A program made the position numbers and the translations under genes. Under the pieces are notes generated by a model. The model was not told the origin of the DNA. It made no database searches and saw only the letters and a program-made list of their open reading frames with translations. This document shows, piece by piece, positions 1-6,022 of a DNA stretch of 6,654 nucleotides. Numbering within the stretch: the first letter of the stretch is position 1; every line of letters starts with the position of its first letter. The stretch is from an uncultured Alphaproteobacteria bacterium (GTDB lineage Bacteria; Pseudomonadota; Alphaproteobacteria; RF32; CAG-239). The stretch is taken from assembly GCA_946618745.1 (NCBI GenBank), contig CAMOLN010000054.1:1-6654 (forward strand), given 5' to 3'.

Positions 1-37
1 AAACCCCTTAGTTGAAATAAATCAACCAGGGGTTTTT
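1..37. terminator. Bidirectional intrinsic terminator after the 184-aa gene
   Basis: An inverted repeat has arms at 1-15 and 22-35 (AAACCCCT outer stem, GTTGA inner stem, a small bulge between) and a 6-nt AT-rich loop. Read on the plus strand, the hairpin runs into TTTTT at 33-37. Read on the minus strand, it lies only a few bases beyond the stop codon of the 184-aa gene and ends in at least three T residues at the window edge. It therefore probably terminates the 184-aa gene and could also stop a convergent plus-strand gene lying left of the window; that neighbour is inferred, not seen. Confidence 0.8.
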
Positions 38-38
38 G

Positions 39-593
39 TTAGGAAATGGAGTCCAAAACTGCTTCCACCTCCTCAAAACTACAAGAGGTCAACCTATCAT
101 AGTTTTCTTTGAGTTTTTGTTGCCAAACGGCAAGAGTTCCATGCTTATACTCATATTTCCATTCCCAACCATAGTTAACCATCAGAACACGATGCCAACG
201 TTCAACATCATATCCTTTAATCAACTTTTGGGCTTGAGGACAAGCTCGATAGTAGTCGAAATATTCTCCGGATATATGAGAATTATTATCAATATCGCGC
301 TGAGCCAGAGCGATTTGTTTTTCTTCATCAAGCGGAGAACAATAAAGCACATACCATTTGACAATATCCTCGGGAGCTTCACGGATAAGGCGCAGAGAGG
401 CACTTTTATACCATCGCCCATGATAAGCACGGACAGCATCCCAATCTTTTTTGTCAAACCAAGCCAATTGAACCGGCTCCGGAGGAATAGGAATTGGAGG
501 ATCACAGGCCATCTCTTCCAAAACGTGGTCTCCAACCCGACCATGCATGCAGGCACTCAGCCATATTGCAAAAAGATTATTATTTTTATCCAT
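39..593 (-). CDS. Hypothetical protein, 184 aa, Trp-rich, soluble
   Basis: I do not recognise a family. The product has no signal peptide and no membrane segment, so it is probably cytoplasmic. It is rich in aromatic residues: nine Trp, clustered at 45-80 and 133-157, and many Tyr. It has five scattered Cys (15, 30, 85, 118, 171) that form no clear CxxC metal motif, and a proline-rich stretch PPIPIPPEP at 32-40. The rest looks like an acidic/basic helical protein. It appears to be a single-gene unit, with a possible promoter at 625-653 and a hairpin just past the stop. The chosen ATG has no obvious Shine-Dalgarno, only an A/T-rich leader; Met16 is a possible later start but has no better ribosome site. 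A long reading frame also runs antisense (36-629), but it needs a TTG start inside the terminator. Translation of the minus strand is likely; its function is unknown. Confidence 0.7.
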   Translation of the reverse strand: MDKNNNLFAIWLSACMHGRVGDHVLEEMACDPPIPIPPEPVQLAWFDKKDWDAVRAYHGRWYKSASLRLIREAPEDIVKWYVLYCSPLDEEKQIALAQRDIDNNSHISGEYFDYYRACPQAQKLIKGYDVERWHRVLMVNYGWEWKYEYKHGTLAVWQQKLKENYDRLTSCSFEEVEAVLDSIS

Positions 594-624
594 AATTATT
601 TATTTTTAATTCATATTACCGAGG

Positions 625-653
625 AGTAGACCATGAATAGGCCGGTTTGTCAA
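625..653 (-). promoter_or_regulatory. Probable sigma-70-type promoter of the 184-aa gene
   Basis: On the minus strand a perfect -35 box TTGACA (648-653) follows an A-tract. After a 17-nt spacer comes TCTACT (625-630), a weak -10 that matches TATAAT at four of six positions but lacks the important second A. Transcription would start near 618, giving a leader of roughly 25 nt that is A/T-rich and has no Shine-Dalgarno. The -35 box and spacing are convincing; the -10 is the weak part, which would suit a low-level or activator-dependent promoter. Confidence 0.5.
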
Positions 654-686
654 TTTTTTTTTAAAATTTATATTTAATAAGTTGAT

Positions 687-714
687 AAAAACAAAAGCGG
701 CTCAACAGAGCCGC
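687..714 (-). terminator. Intrinsic terminator of the 447-aa gene
   Basis: On the minus strand GCGGCTC and GAGCCGC (697-714) form a perfect 7-bp GC-rich stem with a TGTT loop, followed by TTTTGTTTTT (687-696). It lies about 20 nt past the stop codon of the 447-aa gene. The T-tract is on the minus-strand side only, so this is a one-way terminator. It separates the 447-aa gene from the 184-aa gene. Confidence 0.92.
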
Positions 715-734
715 AAAGAGTTTAAATAAATTTA

Positions 735-2078
735 TTATTTTCCACCGTAATGATTGATCGTATACAATCTTCCGGCAGCTTTAAGTTGTTGTAGAACTTT
801 ATTGTGGCTTTGTTTAACCTGTTCGGAGCTGTTATCATATTTACTGTACGAACCGGTGCCTTTAATATGTTCGCCCCTTTCACCGGCTTCATAGACAATC
901 TGCCAAATTTGCTGTTGTTTGACAGCACTTAATTCTTTATCTCCGGATTCTTTATCTCCGGATATTATTTCTTGCAACAATTTATTAGCTTTCGAAAAAG
1001 GTTGAACCTGGTTAGATATAGTCATTACCAAAGCTAAACGTTCCATGGTTACACCAGCTGGAAGTTTAATTTTACCTTGGTGTATAGCTTTATTAATTTT
1101 GGCATAAAGTTCAGTTTTGCCTTTTTCGCCCAAATGCAAAGCTATGGTATTGTCATAGTAATTTTTATAAATTTTAGCCAAATGATCTGAAGTATCTCGA
1201 CTGTCGGCTTTGACTTTGTTTGTTTGGGTTGATGAAGTTACAGATTTAGGCTTTGCTTGAATCTTTTTAGGAGATACGCTTTTCGATTTAACTTGAGGGG
1301 ATAAACTTGCTGTGGAAACTTTGGTTTGACCGGAAGTTACCGAAGAAAAAATCGGGGCATCAAAATTTATTGTATCGGATTTAACAGTATCAGCAACTTT
1401 TTGTTGAGCTTTCATTTTAACTGATTTTTCAATATTCTTGTCATCTTCGCGAGCTTCAGTATTATCGGCACGAACAAATTGAGCATAGCCTAATCCGCAT
1501 AATATAGTTAACCCGCAAGCTGCAATAGTTCCTCTAAGACGTGAAAAATAAGGCAATCTCAGTTTTCTTGGTGTTTTCTTTTGTTCGGTATTTTGTGGTG
1601 CAACATCAACTTCATCATTATGAGTATTACTATTATTTTGACTGACTAAAGATTGAGGAACGATTACTGAGCTTGATTTTAGTTGCTGAATTTCACTTTC
1701 GGTTAAATCAAAACGTCCGAACAATGAAGTCAGGTTGTGAGTAAATCTGCTTTTAAATGCTAAAAATTTGGCTCTTCTGGCATGATTAATAAAATTATAT
1801 CGGGCATAAGAATCTCGATTCAATTTATTGAAAGATTTCATAGCTACATCAGATGCGCGACGTTTTTTAATAACACCGAAAGTCTTGATATAAGCATCCA
1901 TGTAATCACTTAAATCGTCACTGCATAAATCTGTATCATCATTGGCAAAAGCTTCCAGAACTTTGTTGGCTTCCTCACGCAATCTTTTGGCTTTAGTCCG
2001 GTTAAACAGCAAAGCACGATTATATTCATTAATGCTTTTAATCAAGTATTGTTTGGTTAAATACTGAAATTGACTCAT
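735..2078 (-). CDS. Hypothetical single-pass membrane protein, 447 aa
   Basis: I do not recognise this family. Residues 1-133 form a basic, helix-rich region with many Arg/Lys and Asn, and 134-172 is a polar linker. A strongly basic patch (KKTPRKLRLPYFSRLR, 167-182) precedes one hydrophobic segment at about 183-203. The charge pattern suggests the N-terminus is in the cytoplasm and the C-terminus in the periplasm. The segment ends in VRA-DN, which resembles a signal-peptidase site, so release of the C-terminal part is conceivable. Residues 205-296 are a Ser/Lys/Thr-rich, probably disordered spacer. Residues 297-447 are predicted mainly helical and contain a duplicated SGDKE (373-382). The start is well supported by GAGGA 7 nt upstream. 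The gene has its own strong promoter with an operator-like palindrome, and its own terminator, so it is not part of the gltX operon. The architecture resembles envelope-spanning anchor or regulator proteins, but no role can be assigned. Confidence 0.88.
   Translation of the reverse strand: MSQFQYLTKQYLIKSINEYNRALLFNRTKAKRLREEANKVLEAFANDDTDLCSDDLSDYMDAYIKTFGVIKKRRASDVAMKSFNKLNRDSYARYNFINHARRAKFLAFKSRFTHNLTSLFGRFDLTESEIQQLKSSSVIVPQSLVSQNNSNTHNDEVDVAPQNTEQKKTPRKLRLPYFSRLRGTIAACGLTILCGLGYAQFVRADNTEAREDDKNIEKSVKMKAQQKVADTVKSDTINFDAPIFSSVTSGQTKVSTASLSPQVKSKSVSPKKIQAKPKSVTSSTQTNKVKADSRDTSDHLAKIYKNYYDNTIALHLGEKGKTELYAKINKAIHQGKIKLPAGVTMERLALVMTISNQVQPFSKANKLLQEIISGDKESGDKELSAVKQQQIWQIVYEAGERGEHIKGTGSYSKYDNSSEQVKQSHNKVLQQLKAAGRLYTINHYGGK
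932..961. repeat. Exact 15-bp tandem duplication inside the 447-aa gene
   Basis: The unit ATTCTTTATCTCCGG occurs twice back to back (932-946 and 947-961), followed by AT, the start of a third copy. Because the unit is five codons long, the reading frame is kept and the protein gains a second SGDKE. The two copies have no differences, which points to recent slippage. It lies in a charged loop of the C-terminal domain. Confidence 0.95.
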
Positions 2079-2085
2079 AAAAAAA

Positions 2086-2090
2086 TCCTC
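2086..2090 (-). promoter_or_regulatory. Shine-Dalgarno of the 447-aa gene
   Basis: GAGGA on the minus strand sits 7 nt (all T) before the ATG at 2076-2078. This is the strongest start signal among the non-operon genes here and fixes the start of the 447-aa protein. Confidence 0.85.
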
Positions 2091-2116
2091 GTGATAAAAT
2101 ATATAACGTAAAAGTG

Positions 2117-2135
2117 AGGTTATATATACTAACCT
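2117..2135. promoter_or_regulatory. Operator-like inverted repeat over the -10 box
   Basis: AGGTTA (2117-2122) and TAACCT (2130-2135) are perfect 6-bp inverted half-sites separated by 7 bp, giving a centre-to-centre distance of 13 bp. The palindrome covers the -10 box of the promoter at 2121-2150 and reaches into the spacer. A dimeric repressor bound here would block RNA polymerase. The half-sites are short and in AT-rich DNA, so chance is possible. The regulator is unknown and none is encoded in the window. Confidence 0.45.
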
Positions 2136-2150
2136 TTTTTATTTTGTCAA
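2121..2150 (-). promoter_or_regulatory. Sigma-70-type promoter of the 447-aa gene
   Basis: On the minus strand a perfect -35 TTGACA (2145-2150) is followed by an 18-nt AT-rich spacer and TATATA (2121-2126); a 17-nt spacing gives ATATAT instead. The predicted transcription start is near 2114, leaving a leader of about 35 nt that includes the GAGGA ribosome site. The promoter begins about 20 nt after the gltX stop. No terminator hairpin is visible between gltX and this promoter, so some read-through from the upstream operon is possible. Confidence 0.75.
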
Positions 2151-2171
2151 GTTTTTATTATAATTTAATTT

Positions 2172-3605
2172 TCAGCCTACTAATTTGCCTAGGGCAATTT
2201 GTAAACGAGCCAAAGTTTCATCTTTGCCTAAAACAACGGCTAACTCGGTAGCACCACCCGGAGTGGTTTCCTTGCCTGATAAGGCAATGCGGGCCGGATA
2301 AAGAATTTGACCGTTTTTCAAACCATTATTTTCGGCCAAAGTTTTTAAGGCGGTAAAAAGCGAGTCGTTATCCCAAGAAATTTGCTCTGATAAGGTATTA
2401 ATTATCAAAGGCATTACCTTTTGAGCAACTGCAACATCTGTTTTCATTTTTTTATTAACATAAAGCTCAATAGAATAATCGGGAAGCTCCTTGATGAAAT
2501 CTATTTGTTCGGCAATTTGTGCCAAAGTTTCGATGCGGGGCTGTAAAACACGCGCTAAAGCATTTTTATCAACATTAGCAGATAATTCTTGCATATACGG
2601 CAGGGCTTTATGATAAAACTCATCTTCCGATAAATTGCGCAAATAAACACCATTCATCCATGTTAATTTGACTATATCAAAAATAGCCGGTGATTTATTT
2701 AAACGTTCAACCGAAAAGATTTTTTCCAGATCAGCAAGCGAAAATATTTCTTCTTCAGTGCCGGGATTCCAGCCCAATAAAGCAATATAATTGATAATTG
2801 CCTCCGGTAGATAACCTTTAGCTAACAAATCTTGGAACGAAGCATCGCCGTTGCGTTTGGATAATTTGTGTTGAGCATCTTTCATTACCGGCGGTAAATG
2901 GACATAAGTCGGGCGTTGCCAACCGAAAGTGTCATAAATCAAATTATATTTCGGGGTGGAAGGTAAATATTCACTGCCACGCACCACATGAGTAATTCCC
3001 ATTAAGTGATCATCAATCACATTGGCAAAATTATAAGTCGGGAAACCATCGGTTTTAAGCAGCACACCTTCATCTAACTCATCGTAATCAATTTCGATAA
3101 CCCCGTAAACTTTATCTTCATAATGAGATTTACCGGTCTTATTGATAGTTTGGCGAATAGTATAAGGCTCTCCTTTAGCAATACGGGCACGAGCTTCTTC
3201 TATGGAGAGATGTTTGCAAGGATCATTAAACTTGCTGATTATTTCGTTGCCATCTTCATCAACTTCCTTTTCGCGCTCGGCACAAAAACAATAATGAGCC
3301 CCCCCTAATTCAACCAATTTATGAGCATAGGGAGCATATAACTCTTTACGCTCGGATTGCACATAAGGACCATATTCGCCACCGATATCCGGACCTTCAT
3401 CCCAATTCATACCGACCATTTTAAGAGTGTTGTAAATGATATCAACCGCACCTTCAACCAAGCGTTTTTGATCGGTATCTTCGATACGAAGCAAAAACTT
3501 ACCTCCGGCAGATTTGGCAATAAGATACTCATAAAGAGCCGTGCGCAGATTGCCGATGTGCATATAACCGGTGGGAGATGGTGCAAAACGTGTGCGAGTT
3601 GTCAT
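2172..3605 (-). CDS. gltX: Glutamate--tRNA ligase (GluRS), class I
   Basis: Cytoplasmic enzyme that joins glutamate to tRNA-Glu using ATP. At 477 aa it has normal bacterial length. The Rossmann catalytic domain carries PSPTGYMHIGN, with the HIGH-type motif at 16-19, and KLSKR (KMSKS-type) at 247-251. A zinc-site pattern is complete: Cys106, Cys108, Cys130, His132. Further family blocks are GEYGPYVQSER (77-87), FPTYNFANVIDDHLMGITHV (188-207) and LLGWNPG (276-282). The C-terminal half is the helical anticodon-binding region. Most alphaproteobacteria lack GlnRS, so the enzyme may also mischarge tRNA-Gln for GatCAB amidation; that is inference. AAGGA lies 8 nt before the ATG, in the 21-nt gap after recN, so it is probably the last gene of the operon. 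Several blocks resemble Firmicutes GltX as I remember them, suggesting an old transfer; alphaproteobacteria often carry two GltX copies, and which one this is cannot be told. Confidence 0.97.
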   Translation of the reverse strand: MTTRTRFAPSPTGYMHIGNLRTALYEYLIAKSAGGKFLLRIEDTDQKRLVEGAVDIIYNTLKMVGMNWDEGPDIGGEYGPYVQSERKELYAPYAHKLVELGGAHYCFCAEREKEVDEDGNEIISKFNDPCKHLSIEEARARIAKGEPYTIRQTINKTGKSHYEDKVYGVIEIDYDELDEGVLLKTDGFPTYNFANVIDDHLMGITHVVRGSEYLPSTPKYNLIYDTFGWQRPTYVHLPPVMKDAQHKLSKRNGDASFQDLLAKGYLPEAIINYIALLGWNPGTEEEIFSLADLEKIFSVERLNKSPAIFDIVKLTWMNGVYLRNLSEDEFYHKALPYMQELSANVDKNALARVLQPRIETLAQIAEQIDFIKELPDYSIELYVNKKMKTDVAVAQKVMPLIINTLSEQISWDNDSLFTALKTLAENNGLKNGQILYPARIALSGKETTPGGATELAVVLGKDETLARLQIALGKLVG

Positions 3606-3626
3606 ATTATTTATCCTTTATAAAAA

Positions 3627-5285
3627 CTATTTTTTTAGCAGTTGTTGAGCGGCGGCACGTGCTTCATCAGTAATAACAGCTCCGGAAAGCATACGGGCAA
3701 TTTCTTCTTGACGAGCAAGTTCGTCTAATTGATAAACTTTGGTAGTGGTTATATCATTAACCGTATTTTTTTCAACCTTTAAATGGTAGTCACCCAACGA
3801 AGCTACTTGGGGAGCGTGGGTAACCACTAATACTTGAACTTTTTGCCCCAGACGAGACAATCTTTCACCCACCGCACGAGCCACAGCTCCGCCGATACCG
3901 GTATCAACTTCATCAAATATCATGGTGGGAACGGAAGAAGTTTGAACTAAATTAACTTTAAGTGCCAACATAAAACGAGCCAGCTCTCCGCCGGAAGCAA
4001 TTTTATTAATAGCACCTTGAGGAGAATTAGGATTGGTGGAAACCGTAAAGCAAACATCATCAGCACCGTTTTCCGACCAACGATCCTCACCTAAAGATTT
4101 TATTTCGGTAATGAATTTGGCCTTTTCCATTTTTAAGGGAGGCAATTCTCCCATAACCAACGCATCAAGTTTTTCAGCCGTTTTGACTCTTAATTGGTGT
4201 AAATTATTAGAGGATTCAATATAGGCTAAACGTTTCTGCTGTTCATCTGCTCGCAAATCACTCAGGCCGTCTTCACCTAAAGTTATAGCATTAAGTTTAT
4301 CTTTGAACTGTTGCCAAACATCAGACAAAGCATCGACATCGCAACCATGTTTACGAGCTAAATCTTTGAGAGCAAAAATACGATTGTCAATATTTTCCTG
4401 TTCATTGGCGTTGAGAGCAACATCAGATGATGCATTTTCAAGTTCTTCGATTGCCTCGTTGACTTGAATCAGGGCATTATCCAAAGCTTCATAGATTGAA
4501 GCATATTTATCATTAACCAAGTTATTGGCACGAGAAACACCGGATTGTGCCGAACGTAAAGCCGAAGTTATGTCGGATGATTGCAAAGCCGAATAAGCAT
4601 AATTAAGATTTTCGATAATTTTTTCAGCATGCATAAGTTCTTGACGACGAGTTTGCAATTCTGCCATTTCACCGACTTTAGGATTGATTTGTTCAAGCTC
4701 CTTCACCCAATGAGCAAGATTATCTTCATCTTCTTTGGCTTTGGCAATATTATTTTCAACTTCAATGCGCTTTTTTTGAGCTTCGCGATAAGAATTGTAA
4801 GCAGAACTGCAATCATTTAAGGATTTTTGTAATCCGCCGAAGTCATCTAAAATGGCGCGATGATTCGCCGGATTAAGCAGTCCCTGATTATCAAATTGCC
4901 CATGAATTTCCACTAAATACTTACCGATTTCTTTGAGTAATTTAGCTGATATGGGCTGGTCATTGAAAAATATTTTGCCGGTGCCGGAGGATTGCAAAGT
5001 GCGTTTAATCATAATTTCCGAAGAAGTATCCAATTCATTTTCAGCCAATAAAGCATTCAATTCAGGATTATTAATCTCGGAAAAAACCGCAGTTACCGAT
5101 AACTTATCGGTGCCTTGACGGATAAGCGAAGTTTCAGCACGCCGCCCCAAAATCAACCCTAATGCATCCAATAAAATGGATTTACCGGCTCCGGTTTCTC
5201 CGGTTAAGACACCAAAACCGGAAGCAAAATCCAAATCCAATTTATCAATCAGGACAACATTATTGATATGAAGCGAACAAAGCAT
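3627..5285 (-). CDS. recN: DNA repair protein RecN (SMC-like ATPase)
   Basis: RecN is an SMC-family ATPase that acts early in recombinational repair of double-strand breaks, holding DNA ends or sister chromatids with RecA. The 552 aa match the usual family length. Walker A is GETGAGKS (29-36). A family block EIHGQFDNQGLLNP (126-139) follows in the N-terminal lobe. Residues about 155-390 form the Glu/Lys/Gln-rich coiled-coil arms. The C-terminal lobe has the signature SGGEL (431-435), Walker B TMIFDEVDTGIGG (454-466, Asp458/Glu459) and the H-loop His490 in VVTHAPQVA. The C-terminus has the family-typical EEIARMLSG. All ATPase parts are present, so it should be active. The start fits the conserved MLxxLxIxNxVLID beginning. 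It begins 9 nt after the bamD stop; its weak ribosome site (AGGT) overlaps that TAG, suggesting translational coupling. I see no SOS box in the short gap, so damage control, if any, would act on the operon promoter outside the window. Confidence 0.98.
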   Translation of the reverse strand: MLCSLHINNVVLIDKLDLDFASGFGVLTGETGAGKSILLDALGLILGRRAETSLIRQGTDKLSVTAVFSEINNPELNALLAENELDTSSEIMIKRTLQSSGTGKIFFNDQPISAKLLKEIGKYLVEIHGQFDNQGLLNPANHRAILDDFGGLQKSLNDCSSAYNSYREAQKKRIEVENNIAKAKEDEDNLAHWVKELEQINPKVGEMAELQTRRQELMHAEKIIENLNYAYSALQSSDITSALRSAQSGVSRANNLVNDKYASIYEALDNALIQVNEAIEELENASSDVALNANEQENIDNRIFALKDLARKHGCDVDALSDVWQQFKDKLNAITLGEDGLSDLRADEQQKRLAYIESSNNLHQLRVKTAEKLDALVMGELPPLKMEKAKFITEIKSLGEDRWSENGADDVCFTVSTNPNSPQGAINKIASGGELARFMLALKVNLVQTSSVPTMIFDEVDTGIGGAVARAVGERLSRLGQKVQVLVVTHAPQVASLGDYHLKVEKNTVNDITTTKVYQLDELARQEEIARMLSGAVITDEARAAAQQLLKK

Positions 5286-5294
5286 TATTCAAAC

Positions 5295-6020
5295 CTATTT
5301 GGCCATAATTTCCTCGGCACGTTTGCACCAAATGCTGTCGGGATAGTTATGTTTTAATACTTTGTATGCTTTAGCTCCGTCTTCGTTTAAGCCTAAAATA
5401 GCGTAAATTTCAACCAAACGATATAAAGCCTCTTCAATTTGCGGAGTGGTTTGATAATCTTTAACTACAACACCAAAACGATTTAAGGCAGACAAATAGT
5501 TCTTTTGGTTAAGATAAAAACGACCTACTTCCATTTCTTGTCCGGCTAAGTGATCATTTATCAAAGCCATTTTAGCTTTGGCATCGGCGGCGTATTCACT
5601 CCCCGGAAAACGAGCTATTAACTGTTCAAAAGCTTCTTGCGCCTTAGCAGTGTTATCCTGATCTTTTTGCGAGCCGACAATTTGGTCGTAGTAGCAAAGC
5701 CCTCGCATATAATAGGCATAAGCGGCATCTTTATTGCCGGGGTGATAATGGATAAATCTATCCAAAGCAATTACGGCATCGTCATATTTTTCATCACGAT
5801 AATAAGCATAAGCCCCCATTAATTTGGCTTTGGTAGCCCAAGAAGAATAAGGATGTTCCAATTCAAGTTTTTCAAAAGTTCCGGCTGCCTTAGACCATGC
5901 AGTATTTTGCATTTGTTCATATCCTAAATTATAAAGCTCTTCCGCACTCATATTTGATGTATCGGGAGCAGAAGCACAAGCTGCAATTAAAAACAACAAA
6001 CTTAAAGCAATTTTTTTCAT
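5295..6020 (-). CDS. bamD: Outer membrane assembly lipoprotein BamD (ComL/YfiO)
   Basis: BamD is the essential lipoprotein of the BAM complex; it works with BamA to fold beta-barrel proteins into the outer membrane and reads their C-terminal signal. The 241 aa are close to the 245 aa of E. coli BamD. The signal peptide MKKIALSLLFLIAAC carries a lipobox (IAAC) with the lipidated Cys15; residue +2 is Ala, not Asp, which fits Lol sorting to the outer membrane. The mature part is TPR-like helical hairpins from about 27 to 236. It includes the family blocks LELEHPYSSWATKA (52-65), YYMRGLCYY (103-111), AFEQLIARFPGSEYAADA (130-147) and GQEMEVGRFYL (160-170). It starts 2 nt after the lpxC stop. Its Shine-Dalgarno GAGGAA (6029-6034) is built from the last glutamate codons of lpxC, so the two genes should be translationally coupled, linking lipid A and outer-membrane protein assembly. 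Confidence 0.97.
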   Translation of the reverse strand: MKKIALSLLFLIAACASAPDTSNMSAEELYNLGYEQMQNTAWSKAAGTFEKLELEHPYSSWATKAKLMGAYAYYRDEKYDDAVIALDRFIHYHPGNKDAAYAYYMRGLCYYDQIVGSQKDQDNTAKAQEAFEQLIARFPGSEYAADAKAKMALINDHLAGQEMEVGRFYLNQKNYLSALNRFGVVVKDYQTTPQIEEALYRLVEIYAILGLNEDGAKAYKVLKHNYPDSIWCKRAEEIMAK

Positions 6021-6022
6021 AA

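Noticed and set aside
36..629. 197-codon plus-strand open frame opposite the 184-aa gene
   Set aside because: It needs a TTG start inside the terminator hairpin, has no ribosome site, and its product is a Phe/Ile-rich shadow-like sequence. Promoter and terminator signals support the minus strand.
621..677. Short plus-strand frame with GAGGAG 6 nt before an ATG, encoding 14 residues (MNRPVCQFFFKIYI)
   Set aside because: The ribosome-site-like GAGGAG overlaps the complement of the -10 element of the 184-aa gene; no plus-strand promoter is visible and the peptide is too short to support. Probably coincidence.
722..928. 68-codon minus-strand frame inside the end of the 447-aa gene
   Set aside because: It lies in an alternative frame of a well supported gene and runs into its terminator region; no start signal of its own.
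2087..2119. CCTC/GAGG pairing that could hide the ribosome site of the 447-aa gene
   Set aside because: Only four base pairs, and the upstream half lies at or before the predicted transcription start, so it would probably not be in the mRNA.
2151..2171. Search for a terminator directly after gltX
   Set aside because: The DNA is AT-rich but holds no hairpin with a T-run; the region instead leads straight into the promoter of the 447-aa gene.
3357..3623. 88-codon plus-strand frame opposite the gltX start
   Set aside because: Antisense shadow of a strongly conserved gene, with no start signal or recognisable product. The other plus-strand frames at 3123, 4033, 4581, 4933, 5637 and 6296 are rejected for the same reason.
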